Positions 18,001-27,493 are shown, numbered from the stretch's first letter. The stretch: 28,263 bases of DNA from Paulinella micropora (GCA_019918135.1 WBZZ01001850.1:1-28263); one strand, 5' to 3'. A program made the numbers and translations. The notes: generated by a model from the letters alone, not told the origin.

Positions 18001-18716
18001 GTACCGCGAAAATCTCAACCTACTTTAAATATTTTACCGGTTCCAACGGTTAGGTTTGATAAGAAAGTTTCTATCATTCCGGAGCCCGATTGGGGGGCCA
18101 AGCCGGTGCCTTGGAGAGTGAGGAAAATTAAACCCGGAAAAAAGGCGACGGCTGGGATGAAAGAAAGGAAGGCCGGAAGATCAAACCATACTGCTTTTGG
18201 TGAAGGATTCATCAAGAGTGGTTTGTCGGATCGGAAAGATTTAAATAACAGTTTTGTTCTTCTATCTGACGTGAGGGAACGCCTGGAGGCTATTGAGATG
18301 CCGGAACATGCGTTATGCATTACTCAGGTTTACTGTGTGGACCTGGAGAGTGCATGCGATATGGCCAATGATACTTTGGCTAATATCAATATCGCGGGCG
18401 CGGGCTTCATAACGGCGAATAAGGTATGGTTGGATAAAAACATGTTGCCTATGAAGGGGAGCATAGAAGGAGTGAATGGAAAGGCGAGGGCGGAGGTTAC
18501 GGGAACGGTGGTCTTGACCATTGAACTCTACTCCGGTAAGTCCTTTAATATTCAGTTCTATGTCTGTCCGGAATATTCGGGAGGTTTGCTGATCGGGTTC
18601 AAGCAGCTCAATAGGATGAGTACATTAATTGACTGCCGGTCGGGTTTGGTGCACTATGGAATTAGTGAGGATGATGCGGAGGATATGGTAAGAGGCAGAC
18701 AGCAGTTCCTCTCTTT
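18001..18716 (+). pseudogene. pro: Retropepsin-like protease region, active-site motif degenerate
   Basis: Frame 1 is open from just after the gag stop (17981-17983) to about 18716, where the coding frame passes to the pol frame. A protease-like domain lies at about 18330-18680: ANINIAGAGFI occupies the place of the catalytic loop, VNGKARAEVTGTV and GKSFNIQFYVCPEYSGG form the beta-rich middle, and LLIGFKQLNRM matches the conserved C-terminal I-L/I-G motif of retropepsins. Retropepsins need an Asp in D-T/S-G; here the loop reads I-A-G-A, so the catalytic Asp is missing and this copy should be inactive. The protease would release Gag and Pol proteins. An A7-G run (17982-17989) follows the gag stop; a frame-shifting role is possible but not shown. 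Confidence 0.55.
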
Positions 18717-21689
18717 CATGTCGATACTTACGCAGTATCATCTACCAAGCCAGTGGCGACTAAAGGTAAGGACCCACACGCAATTGCGCGGCACGCTAAG
18801 GTGCAGTTGGTTATACCAAAGCCATATCAGCACCCAGCGTTGGACAATTATTATAAGGATTTCCAACCGGAGTACCGCGGGCTAGCGGGAAAGACTAGGA
18901 AGGCTGTTCGACGATGGGACAAGGCAACAGTGGAGGACTTAATTCAGGGCCGGTGTGCTCAGATTATGGCCTGCACAATTGAAGAACTTAACATGGAAAT
19001 GGGAGCAGGGATGGACAGGTTCAGTGATGGTAAGAAGGGGCCTTATGTGTTCCTTCAGAACCGGTACTGCTTCCATGCAAAGGCATCACAGAACAACAGG
19101 CCGTTGTTTGAGCCGCTAATGGAAGCGCTGCTTTCAACGGGTGGAACGGAGGATGAGATCGGTAATTTTGTAGAGGGCATGTGGGGTGACAAACCTCTTT
19201 GTCCGCGGAATTCGGGAGAGACGGCGAAATTGCTCACGAAATATTTCGAGGGTGATAAACCGTTCTCTATGATCTTACCGTTCCATGAAAAAGCGTTGTG
19301 GGCGGATGAGGTTTTGGACCGGATGGTGGATTACCCGATCCCGGTGCCATCTAGGAAGCAACATTTGGTGATTGCATGTAGATTAGGCACTAGAGAACAG
19401 GGGTTGGCATATTGGAACTCACTTAAAGGGTGTGACCTTCAGAAGATACGGGAACAAGCGTTCACGTGCTTCACAGGGTTTTACACGAAAAGGGCGCCTA
19501 TCCAGTATGCGTTGATTCTGGATCGGATGGCGAAACTTGGGAAATGGGATGAGTTTTCGGAAGTCAAATACAATCAGAAGGAGGTGGAAATGCCCTCCGA
19601 GGATGGCCTGGTGGAGGATGCGTGGTCGGACATGGCTGAGGCACCCGAACTTAGGGATTGGAAGGATGCCCAGTCATGGGAGGATAAAATGGCTCGGATG
19701 CGGGCGGATTGGAAAGGAAATGAAAAGCATCTTGAGAGCCTTCAGAAGGTGATGGCTAAGCAGAGGGAGATCTTTGATCCGCCTAGGCCGGGGACGGTCA
19801 AGCATTTTGAGGCCCATCTCAGGAAGATTCCGGGGATGAATATCACGCATGCCTCTAGGAGTTCTGTCCTGGGCCGTAGAGAGGAAAGTATTGCCCAGGA
19901 GAAGGCGGAGGAGTTACAGGCGGATGATTTCACGGAGTTTTCGGACTCCCCGATTTCGTCGCATGTACGCATGGCTCCAAAGCCGGATGGAGCGCTGAGG
20001 TTTTGTGTGAATTACTATCGGGCTAACAAGATCATCGAGGGTGAGCGGTACCCGCTGCCCAAGATCGCTGACTGTGTGCGCAAGTTAAAACACGCAAAAT
20101 TTTACTCGGTATTGGACTGCAAGAATGGGTTCTGGCAGATCCCGCTCAGCAGAAAGAGCAGGTGGCTTACGGCGTTTGTAGTGGGAATGACGCTATACCA
20201 ATGGAAGGTATTGCCAATGGGTCTGAGGAACTCACCGGGCATATTTCAGGCAGCGATGCAGAAAATGCTCGGACGACAGTTTGAGGATAAACGGGCAGGT
20301 GGGTTTATGAAGAAATATGGACAGAGGGCGAAGGATTACGCTTTCTGTTACATAGATGATATTGTTATCTACTCCAATACCATGGAGGAACACCTGGCCC
20401 TTATACAGGATGTTTTCCGACGGGTGAGAGAGTTTGGTCTCAAGGTGAACTTGGACAAGTGCCAGTTTGCCACCCAGCAGGTTACATACTTAGGATATGA
20501 TATCTCGAACGGGACAGTAGCGATTGCGGCTAAGAAGAGGGATGCTGTGGAAGGCATTAAGCGGCCTCAGACGCGGTCGGAGTTGTTCTCCTTCATTGCG
20601 CTTGCGCAATATTACAGTCAGTTCTTTCCGAATTGGTCGGAGACGGTCAAACCGTTAAGAGAGCTGTACCTAAAAGGCGACCTGCGAGAATGGACGTCTA
20701 AACAGGAGGAGACGTTCGAGTTCATTAAGGAAATGTTGACTCGTGATCCCAAGTATAACAAGGATTGCATCTTGATGATGCCGGATGTGGATAAGCAGTA
20801 TGTGCTGGACACCGATGCGTCTAAGTATGCGATCGGGGCGGTCCTACAGCAATACGATGACAAAGGGGTCTTACGGCCGATCATGTACTTGAGCCGGAAG
20901 CTCAACAGGGCGGAACAGAACTACTGTACAAGGCAGAGGGAAGCCTTGGCGGTGGTTTGGTCGTTTATAAGACTCAGGGAATACTTGTGGGGGTCGCGGG
21001 ACATCGTGGTAAGAACGGACCACCAGAACCTTATGTGGTTGATGACGAACGATTGCACGGGCAGGCTGGCCAGATGGCAGGCTTTGCTATCGTGCTATGA
21101 CTTCACCGTCAAGTACATTCCCGGCAAGACGAATATTGTGGCCGACTCTTTGTCAAGAATCAATTACTCAACTCCATCCGCATGTCTGGCTGCGATGCAG
21201 CAGATGGACGAGTTTGAGGACTTGGCATTGAGGACTGATCAAAAGGATATCTTGCCGGCGAATATGGTCTTCTATGCTAATAAGGCTCACCCGGGGTCTA
21301 GCAGAAAGGAGCCTAGGGTGATGGAGGCAAAGAGGGGGGAATATAGGAAGGTCATGATGACTCAGTTGGAACGGGAGGTTGGCCAAACAGAGTGCTGTAC
21401 GGAGCATTTTGTAGAGGAGGCCGTGCAACGCCTGAAGGAATACGAGGCCGATAAAGCCGCTATTCTGGATGAGGATAAGGCGGAGCATGAGTGCTATTGT
21501 TGCCAGGGGCACGCGGCACCGGCCGTCCGAACCTACGTGGAAGACCCGGGCGTGGAAACGGCTCCAGAGCCGGAGGTGGCCTCTACAGAGCCGGTGAGGG
21601 CTTCGGAGGGGTTGGGGCCGGATTCCAGGCCTCAAGTGGGAATCCAGGTAGAGGACGGTACAGTGCGTATCGCGTCAGTGGAAGCATGA
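18717..21689 (+). CDS. pol: Pol: unique N-terminal segment, reverse transcriptase and RNase H
   Basis: The frame is open to TGA at 21687-21689; joined to the protease frame at about 18716. Residue numbers below count from 18753. Residues 1 to about 345 match no retroelement domain I know and include FVEGMWGDKPLC and a Glu/Lys-rich helix. The RT starts near 19800 with HLRKIPGMNI, then SDSPISSHVRMAPKPDGALR, YPLPKI, FYSVLDCKNGFWQI, VLPMGLRNSPGIFQ, and the catalytic YIDD at residues 533-536 (20349-20360). RNase H follows (VLDTDASKYAIGAVL at about 20802, then RTDHQNLMWL), then YIPGKTNIVADSLSR. The tail to 21689 is acidic and contains CYCC. RT copies RNA to DNA and RNase H removes the template. The stop at 21687 is in the same frame as the downstream integrase, so it cuts an originally continuous polyprotein. 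Confidence 0.9.
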   Translation, partial: HVDTYAVSSTKPVATKGKDPHAIARHAKVQLVIPKPYQHPALDNYYKDFQPEYRGLAGKTRKAVRRWDKATVEDLIQGRCAQIMACTIEELNMEMGAGMDRFSDGKKGPYVFLQNRYCFHAKASQNNRPLFEPLMEALLSTGGTEDEIGNFVEGMWGDKPLCPRNSGETAKLLTKYFEGDKPFSMILPFHEKALWADEVLDRMVDYPIPVPSRKQHLVIACRLGTREQGLAYWNSLKGCDLQKIREQAFTCFTGFYTKRAPIQYALILDRMAKLGKWDEFSEVKYNQKEVEMPSEDGLVEDAWSDMAEAPELRDWKDAQSWEDKMARMRADWKGNEKHLESLQKVMAKQREIFDPPRPGTVKHFEAHLRKIPGMNITHASRSSVLGRREESIAQEKAEELQADDFTEFSDSPISSHVRMAPKPDGALRFCVNYYRANKIIEGERYPLPKIADCVRKLKHAKFYSVLDCKNGFWQIPLSRKSRWLTAFVVGMTLYQWKVLPMGLRNSPGIFQAAMQKMLGRQFEDKRAGGFMKKYGQRAKDYAFCYIDDIVIYSNTMEEHLALIQDVFRRVREFGLKVNLDKCQFATQQVTYLGYDISNGTVAIAAKKRDAVEGIKRPQTRSELFSFIALAQYYSQFFPNWSETVKPLRELYLKGDLREWTSKQEETFEFIKEMLTRDPKYNKDCILMMPDVDKQYVLDTDASKYAIGAVLQQYDDKGVLRPIMYLSRKLNRAEQNYCTRQREALAVVWSFIRLREYLWGSRDIVVRTDHQNLMWLMTNDCTGRLARWQALLSCYDFTVKYIPGKTNIVADSLSRINYSTPSACLAAMQQMDEFEDLALRTDQKDILPANMVFYANKAHPGSSRKEPRVMEAKRGEYRKVMMTQLEREVGQTECCTEHFVEEAVQRLKEYEADKAAILDEDKAEHECYCCQGHAAPAVRTYVEDPGVETAPEPEVASTEPVRASEGLGPDSRPQVGIQVEDGTVRIASVEA

Positions 21690-23335
21690 AGGCAATGCCA
21701 GAGGGCCGATAATGGGTACAAGGACTTGATCCCGTACTTTTTGGCGGGGGATGAGTTGTTGTTGACAGAGAAAATCCGGTCACAGCTCAAGACTCTGGCA
21801 TGGAAGGATGGCCTCCTGTGGTACACAGGCAAGACACCGGAGACGGCCAAGAACCCGGAAAAGTGGGTCTTATGGGTCCCAGCCAAATTGAGGCAGATGA
21901 TCTACGTAGCGTCACACGTAGTCCCGTTGGTTAATCACCCGGAGACACAGAGGACGCAGTGGATTATCAAGAGGCGATTCTGGTGGGAAGGGATGGATAA
22001 GTTCATTGAGAAGAGGGTCAAGGGCTGCACGACCTGTCAGATGAACAAGAAACACCTAGTGGAAGGGAAAATCCCGGTTGGGAAATTTACACTGCTGGAA
22101 AGGCTCTTTGAGTGGATCACGTGGGGCCGTTGCCGCCGGTGGGGCCGGCGAAGGATAGGTTCTTGATGACGGTCATTGATAGGGCGAGCAATTACGTCTG
22201 GGCGATACCAGTGCCGGACACGACGGCGGAGACGACAGCCAGGGAGCTGATCGATCGGATTCTATGTGTGGTAGGGGTCCCCAAGACGATTTGCTCAGAT
22301 AAGGGGCCAGCCTTTGACAACGAGCTCATGGAAAGGCTCGCGAAGTATTACGGGGTCCACTGGCAGTACGTTACACCGTACAATCCGAGGGCTAATGGCA
22401 AGATCGAGCGGGTACATAGGCCGCTCAAGTCGGCTCTAAGGACCTACTGCAAGAAGAGTCAGCTCTTGTGGAGGGAGGTGCAATGAACGCGATTCCATCG
22501 AAAGCTCTTGGAGCGGGGGCGGAATGTAAATCTCCGTATCAGGTGGTGTACGGGTAGGAGCCGGTGATGCCCCAACACTTGGTATATCAGGATGCACCTG
22601 CGCTGGCGCTGGACGAGGATGAGCTCTGGGGGGGTTCGTATGCGGGTCTCGATGGAGGCCATGCAAGGGGTGCGGCAAGCAAGGCTGGCGGAACAGACTC
22701 GCCAGCTAAGCAAAGAACCATTGGAGCAGGACTTGTCTGTGGTGACGTACAAGCCAGGGGACATTGTCATGTTGTACTACCCACAGGTTCCGAAGGGCAT
22801 ATCATCGAAGATGTTTGTGCACTGGAAGGGGCCCTATCAGGTGGTGCAGCAGACAGGACCGTTTAACTATCGGATAAGAGGCAGGGGGGAGAACAAGATT
22901 GTTAATGTTCGACGCCTCATTAAGTACGATCCGTTCTTAATGGAAAACGAGACGCTCCAGGAATCGCTCGTCAGGGAAAAGGGAGAGTTTCAAGACCCTC
23001 CTAAGTTGGTAACGGATAAGGAACCCGATGGTGGAAAGCCCGGGGACCGGAAGGGCCAGGGGGAGAGGAAGGCACGGGCCCCTGAAGAGGGCGTCGGCCG
23101 GGGAAGCTCCAAAAGGCCTGAGGTCGGGGGGAAGGGGTCAGATGCGAGTCGCAAGCCACCCACAGAGGCGGCGAAGCGGGCGGTGGATTATGATCTGATT
23201 TACTCGGAACCAGGAAGTAGACCGGGGAAGCGTAGGAAAACGGAAGTGCAGGCGGAGCCGGAGGAGCCTATTGAGCACTCGCAGGTGGATGTCAAGCACA
23301 AGTTATGGAAGGAGGTAATACGACACTGGGGATGA
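21690..23335 (+). pseudogene. int: Integrase: zinc domain, DDE core, GPY/F C-terminal domain; broken
   Basis: In the pol frame after the stop, 21690-22110 encodes the integrase zinc-binding domain: HVVPLVNH, then KRRFWWEGMDKFI and CTTCQMNKKH (HHCC). A one-base loss near 22110 passes to the frame with the catalytic core: D in VDHVGPLPP, D in CSDKGPAFDN, and E in NGKIERVHRPLK, with exactly 35 residues between the last two (D,35-E). A shift near 22484, a TAG at 22555-22557 after SPYQVVYG, and a shift in a G run near 22627-22634 break the rest. The final frame has the GPY/F-type domain (FVHWKGPYQVV, then NVRRLIKYDP) and a charged tail ending at 23333-23335. No chromodomain is visible. Integrase joins element DNA to the genome. 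Confidence 0.85.
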
Positions 23336-23818
23336 ACTGGGTCCTGAATCAGTTCTATCTTGTCAGACCCCCAAACTAGATTCGTTGCAAAGGGGGACAA
23401 GGGTACTCTTTTTGTAATGAAGGTAGTGGGACTGGCGAAGGACTCGAGGAAGACTCGATCGTCGGAAAGTGCGCTTAAGAACCTTCCGCCTATGCTGCAG
23501 TTCTACCGGTCTTGGGATAAAGATACGGCTGAGAACCGGATGTACCGCGAGTATGTCCCGGTGTGGTGGGATGCTGCAAATAGGGAAGTATGGGATGCCA
23601 AGGTAGATCCGGCCTCACGGAAGGCGGACAGGGATCACGAGGCATGGACCATATCGGCGTGGCCCAGGGGAGTGTGTGATTGCCCCTTCGAGTTAGACGA
23701 TGGGCACATTCCGCAGAAGATTTGGGACATGCTCAAACAGAGCGGGGTGGACTTAAGGCTAATCGGGGGTGCACACGCTACCGAAACGGTGCGGGGGAAG
23801 AAGCATCCGAGCCAGTAG
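23333..23818 (+). CDS. Accessory ORF between integrase and 3' LTR, function unknown
   Basis: An ATG at 23333 overlaps the integrase TGA (ATGA), starts MNWVLNQFYLVRPPN, and is stopped at 23378. In the adjacent frame a clean ORF runs from about 23360 to TAG at 23816-23818 (LPPMLQFYRSWDKDTAEN, YREYVPVWWDAANREVWD, WTISAWPRGVCDCPFEL). A one-base shift in the CCCCCAAAC stretch probably separates the two. I do not recognise the protein. It has no signal peptide or membrane span, so it does not look like an envelope. Its position after pol is where extra genes are found in some gypsy-type elements. Confidence 0.45.
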
Positions 23819-23854
23819 GGAGGAAACATCCGGAAGGGGTGAAGGAAGAAGGAA

Positions 23855-24109
23855 TTGGAATTCGGGTCGGGGGAAAGGGAAGTTGGGCGCACATTGACCA
23901 TAGTGTGTGTGAAATTGGTACTGGGGGTCTACGCAACATTAAAACTTTACGGACACGGTACGGGAGAGGAACTCGGCGAGAAGGCCATCGTCGTTTTAAG
24001 GGCTGGACTTTGGGGTCCGGTCAATTCGGATTTCAGTGCCAAGGCACCATTCACATTTGACGGATTAGATAGGGTCTGGTTGGTGGTCGGTCAGACTATG
24101 GGACTGTGA
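23855..24109 (+). CDS. Short ORF before the polypurine tract, uncertain
   Basis: An open frame reads GRTLTIVCVKLVLGVYATL, then GEELGEKAIVVLRAGLWGP and DRVWLVVGQTMGL to a TGA at 24107-24109. It could be the C-terminal continuation of the accessory ORF after another frame break, or chance. No motif is recognised and no ATG precedes it in frame. Confidence 0.25.
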   Translation: MEFGSGEREVGRTLTIVCVKLVLGVYATLKLYGHGTGEELGEKAIVVLRAGLWGPVNSDFSAKAPFTFDGLDRVWLVVGQTMGL

Positions 24110-24386
24110 CTTCGGGGAAATCGCGCGCGTAGGGTTGAAGACGTGAGCTGGTCGAGTGTCAGATTCACGATCTTCGGGCAACAACAAGTCTCGGAACTTA
24201 GCACACATAAGCACAAGCCTATAATCCGTTGGATGGCTCTTGATAAGATTTGATCAGGGATCGAGCTAGGTAGCTCTTGGGGTGGTGGACAGTCGGTTGG
24301 GATTCCCCAAAAAGCCGGTACTGACGAAATTATATGAGATGTAGTCTCCGTTGGTATTACTCCGGAATTGAGATCCGAGCGATCTC
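24110..24386. other. Non-coding 3' untranslated part of the retroelement
   Basis: No protein-like frame is visible. Short inverted words are present (AGATCCGAGCGATCT near 24371-24385) just before the polypurine tract. It is interpreted as the 3' untranslated region of the element from its position. Confidence 0.4.
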
Positions 24387-24403
24387 AAAGGAGGGGAAAG
24401 GGG
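24387..24403 (+). other. Polypurine tract
   Basis: A 17-base all-purine run, AAAGGAGGGGAAAGGGG, lies directly before the presumed 3' LTR start. In LTR elements such a tract resists RNase H and primes plus-strand DNA synthesis. Confidence 0.7.
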
Positions 24404-25106
24404 TGCTGTGTAACACCCACGGTATACTACATCGTTTTTACGCTATTAGGGCTTTACGGGAATTTACTTTTGGAAGTAATTCTTGTTATTAAATGTATTT
24501 TAAGATAAATTCTTATTTCATTTCCGGTTCTGATTATTTATCCGGTTTTAATGTTGTATTAGGATAAGGAATATGGGAGAAAAGCTAGGAAGCTTGGATC
24601 CCATAGGATCTTAAAATCTAGATTTTACACTTGACCGTTTACTGGCGTGGAGAAGGTTTTTGGGATGCAGGTTACAGTATTGTGTAGCATCCATATTGAT
24701 TAACATCCCACATTAATAGCGTTGACCCGATCCTTCTACAGCACATGTAGTAACCGTTTGAAGTTTTGGAAAAAAGTCACGGAATTTCCGTGAAATTTAG
24801 CCTTTTTCCGTGACTGGGAATTTATGGCTAAATAAGGAAAAATGCACTTATGGGTTGTTGTTTAGGATATGTTTTGGCATTTGTGCAGGTTACGGACGTA
24901 ACGCATCGTGTCAGATGACCAGGTCATAGGGACACTCCGGTTTGACAGGTGTTTCCCTTTGGCTTGTTGTTTGGGTTCATAATATTATCTGGCTTCCCTT
25001 TCTACTCTTGAAGTGGAAACTAGCCTTGAACATGTTGTGTTCAGTTTTTATTAAATTCTTTTTTATTCCTTTGAGCTCGTAAGGGTAGACCTCCGTTCAT
25101 ATTACA
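24404..25106 (+). repeat. Probable 3' LTR of the gypsy-type element
   Basis: The segment after the polypurine tract starts TGCTGTGTAACACCC; the LTR edge could be any TG at 24404, 24407 or 24409. A matching end, ATTACA at 25101-25106, gives TGTAA/TTACA inverted ends of 5 bases if it starts at 24409, for a length of about 700 bases. It is non-coding and AT-rich, and includes a perfect inverted repeat at 24777-24793. CT-rich microsatellite starts immediately after. Without a 5' copy to align, the right edge is inference. Confidence 0.55.
24777..24793. repeat. Palindrome in the LTR
   Basis: TCACGGAATTTCCGTGA is a perfect inverted repeat with 8-base arms and one central base. The right arm recurs as TTCCGTGAC about 15 bases downstream. 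It could be a factor-binding site or a hairpin in the element RNA. Confidence 0.7.
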
Positions 25107-25160
25107 TCTCTCTCTCTCTCACTCTCTCTCTCTCATCACTCTCCTTCTCTCTCATCTTCT
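25107..25160. repeat. CT-rich microsatellite
   Basis: Imperfect (TC)n with ATCA interruptions directly follows the presumed LTR end. The next 100 bases to 25259 are ordinary sequence with no supported gene. Confidence 0.8.
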
Positions 25161-25259
25161 TCCCGCCAGTGTCTTCCTTTCCGGCCCCGAGGGACGTTTC
25201 CTCCCCCTCGATCCCACCGCCGCGCGCCGGTGGTGCCAGAGAATACCACACCCACCCAA

Positions 25260-25457
<198 letters not shown>

Positions 25458-25720
25458 TGTAATGCCCTCAACGATAGCTCGTAAAAAGTCGGTAATACAA
25501 CCAAACACAGTCCTCAAGAATGAGAATGATGTCTCGTTGTATTAGCTCAGTGAAGCCAAAAAGGAAAACGGCAACAGACCAGGAATAAAATGGCATCAGG
25601 TCCAATCCGGACAAATAATACTGAAAAACAAGCTGGTGCACCTGTCACCAGGAAAAGGTATTTTTTACCGGCTATCCGGGGGGTGATGCCTACAATCCAA
25701 TCCATCCATTCATCTATCTA

Positions 25721-25994
25721 TTGCTGTTGACATTCAAGACAACAACAAAAATTAGTTTTTCATTTTTGTGTCAGATTTTCATTTTTGTGACAGTTTTTCA
25801 TTTTTGTGACAAAAATTCAAATTTTCAAATTTAACGGTAACATTTCGCGAAAGTTTACGATATTTTGCGGACGAATATAGCCGTTAATTTGAAAAATTCA
25901 AATTTTCACCCAAAATCAAAATTCCAACCAAAACTGAAATTCCAACCAAAACAGAAAAATCAATTTTTTTTGTTGTCTTGAATGTCAACAGCAA
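25721..25994. mobile_element. MITE with about 32-bp terminal inverted repeats
   Basis: The left end starts TTGCTGTTGACATTCAAGAC and the right end is its reverse complement. The first 25 bases pair perfectly and about seven more pair after one mismatch. TA flanks both sides (25719-25720 and 25995-25996), which fits the TA target duplication of Tc1/mariner-type transposons. The 274-bp interior is AT-rich and non-coding, with three copies of a TTTTCATTTTTGTG-type word near the left end and two TTCCAACCAAAAC words near the right. It lies between short (TATC) stretches, so it inserted into a microsatellite. Confidence 0.85.
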
Positions 25995-26031
<37 letters not shown>

Positions 26032-26032
26032 C
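25995..26032. repeat. (TATC)n microsatellite
   Basis: A short TATC run lies directly right of the MITE. The matching TATC words left of the MITE (25713-25720) suggest one original array split by the insertion. Confidence 0.9.
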
Positions 26033-26243
26033 TCATCCTGCATTCCATCATAGCCGTCCAGTGTTGCATAGCCCGGGCTAGGTCCCTTCGGGGGTTTAGG
26101 CCTTTACACAATGTCATCATTGTAGCTTGCGCAAGCTTACGGTGCTCAAAACACTTGGACTAACGGCTTGAACGGCTTCCCTTTCTTTCTCTTCTTCCTT
26201 GTCCTCCTCAAGACCCCACTCTCCATTTTGCCTTTTTCTTCAA
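26027..26243 (+). repeat. Direct repeat, copy 1
   Basis: This copy starts TATCTCTCATCCTGCATTCC and ends in TGCCTTTTTCTTCAA; it matches 26531-26735 closely, with an extra GAACGGCTT-type insertion near 26170 and a few substitutions. Both copies keep the same open frame (AVQCCIARARSLRGFRPLHN and so on, ending KHLD-stop) with one residue difference. A 14-base palindrome AGCTTGCGCAAGCT lies at 26124-26137. I cannot say whether it is an exon, a transposon end or a satellite unit. Confidence 0.8.
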
Positions 26244-26530
26244 ACCCCTTGGAGAAGATTTTGCTCATGTCCACCCTTACGAAGATCCTTCGAGCCCTCG
26301 AAAAGAAGAGTCCAAAAGTGCACGTCCATCCGGACTATAAGTCACAACCCAGCATTGTCAACCCGGATTCCACCCCCAGTGTTGACGCCGAGACATACTC
26401 TCATTTCGTCCAAGAAGTGCCCCGAAAGAACCAATCGAAAGAAGAAAGCACCTGATTTTGCCATTAACACCAAGCGTATGGAAAGACATTGAAGAAGAAC
26501 TCCAATCCGCCCTCCCTCTCATCCTCCCCT
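26244..26530 (+). other. Spacer between the direct repeats
   Basis: An open frame spans part of it (LTKILRALEKKSPKVHVHPD, then SVDAETYSHFVQEVPRKN to a stop at about 26455). It looks more protein-like than its surroundings, but there is no recognised motif and the start lies in the pyrimidine-rich end of copy 1. Treated as unassigned. Confidence 0.25.
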
Positions 26531-26735
26531 TATCTCTCATCCTGCATTCCGTCATAGCCGTCCAGTGTTGCATAGCCCGGGCTAGGTCCCTTCGGGGGTT
26601 TAGGCCTTTACACAATGTCATCATTGTAGCTTGCGCAAGCTTACGGTGCTCAAAACACTTGGACTAACGGCTTCCTTTTCTTTCTCTTCTTCCTTATCCT
26701 CCCACTCTCCATTCCTAGATTGCCTTTTTCTTCAA
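26531..26735 (+). repeat. Direct repeat, copy 2
   Basis: This is the second copy of the 26027-26243 sequence, 504 bases downstream in the same orientation. The palindrome AGCTTGCGCAAGCT is at 26628-26641. The short conserved frame ends at the same codon as in copy 1. Confidence 0.8.
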
Positions 26736-26867
26736 CGTCCTTCCTCCTCTTCTTTTTCCAGAACACAGTCTACCCGTGATTCCCATCCCGGACACATGCA
26801 CAGTACACAAATTATTGTTTGATGTGAAACTGCGTTCCTTTGCAAGGACTACATTCCTTTGCGACAT

Positions 26868-26914
26868 CTCATCTATCTATCTATCTATCTTTGCAAGGAC
26901 TACATCTATCTATA

Positions 26915-26957
<43 letters not shown>

Positions 26958-26965
26958 TTATCTAT

Positions 26966-27052
<87 letters not shown>
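26868..27052. repeat. (TATC)n microsatellite, interrupted
   Basis: Two TATC arrays (about 26868-26890 and 26906-27052) flank a short TTTGCAAGGACTACATC segment, which also occurs just before the first array near 26840. The repeated flank suggests slippage or duplication of array plus flank. Confidence 0.9.
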
Positions 27053-27349
27053 CCTCGACTAACGACATATGATTGTCTTTCTCAGCAAGAAAGAGAGCGA
27101 GGGTCGTACGAACGGTCCTTTGATCTGTCACGATTTCTGAATAAGCATTTACTGTTATTAATATTAAAAAAAAAAAAAAAAATTGCGGGATAATTTGTTC
27201 TGGCCGGAATTTTCCACTATTCCTGAGTCATGTTTTATTTAATAACCAAATGCTTACTCAGAAAACGTGAAAGATCAATGTCATTCTGTCTGTGACATAG
27301 CCAATTCTAGCGTGTCAGTTGCAAGTCGTTCAAGGCGCGCACTCTCAAG
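27053..27349. other. Unique stretch without a supported gene
   Basis: Contains an A run at about 27165-27181 and otherwise ordinary mixed sequence. No protein-like frame, RNA gene or transposon end is visible. Confidence 0.4.
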
Positions 27350-27460
27350 GAACTCTAAGGCCACGCGGTGCATCCAGCAACCTACGGTAGATATAGATAA
27401 ATGGATAGATGGATGGATAGGGACTCCAAGGCCACACGGTGCATCCACAGCAACCTAAGG

Positions 27461-27466
<6 letters not shown>
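27350..27466. repeat. Duplicated 45-bp segment adjoining GATA repeats
   Basis: GGCCACGCGGTGCATCCAGC (27359 on) and GGCCACACGGTGCATCCACA (27430 on) belong to two copies of a segment of about 45 bases, each followed by TAGATA repeats. The unit (flank plus GATA stretch) was duplicated in tandem. Confidence 0.75.

Positions 27467-27493
<27 letters not shown>

Larger units (their letters stand above)
15160..25106 (+). mobile_element. Ty3/gypsy-type LTR retrotransposon, defective copy
   Basis: Domain order is gag, protease, long insert, reverse transcriptase, RNase H, integrase (zinc, DDE core, GPY/F), accessory ORF, polypurine tract, probable 3' LTR. Integrase downstream of RNase H is the defining order of Ty3/gypsy (Metaviridae) as opposed to Ty1/copia. 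The internal region alone is over 9 kb, longer than a usual gypsy element, because of a large gag and an extra segment before the RT. Several frame breaks and in-frame stops (17243, 21687, about 22110, 22484, 22555, about 22630) show this copy cannot make an intact polyprotein. No 5' LTR or primer binding site was found upstream of gag, so the left boundary is uncertain. Composition is much less GC-rich than block 1. Confidence 0.85.

Noticed and set aside
22820..23335. Chromodomain at the integrase C-terminus
   Set aside because: Only the GPY/F-type domain is visible; the following tail is charged low complexity without the aromatic pattern of a chromodomain.
23333..24109. Envelope-type gene after pol
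   Set aside because: No signal peptide, transmembrane segment or furin-like site is visible in the accessory frames.
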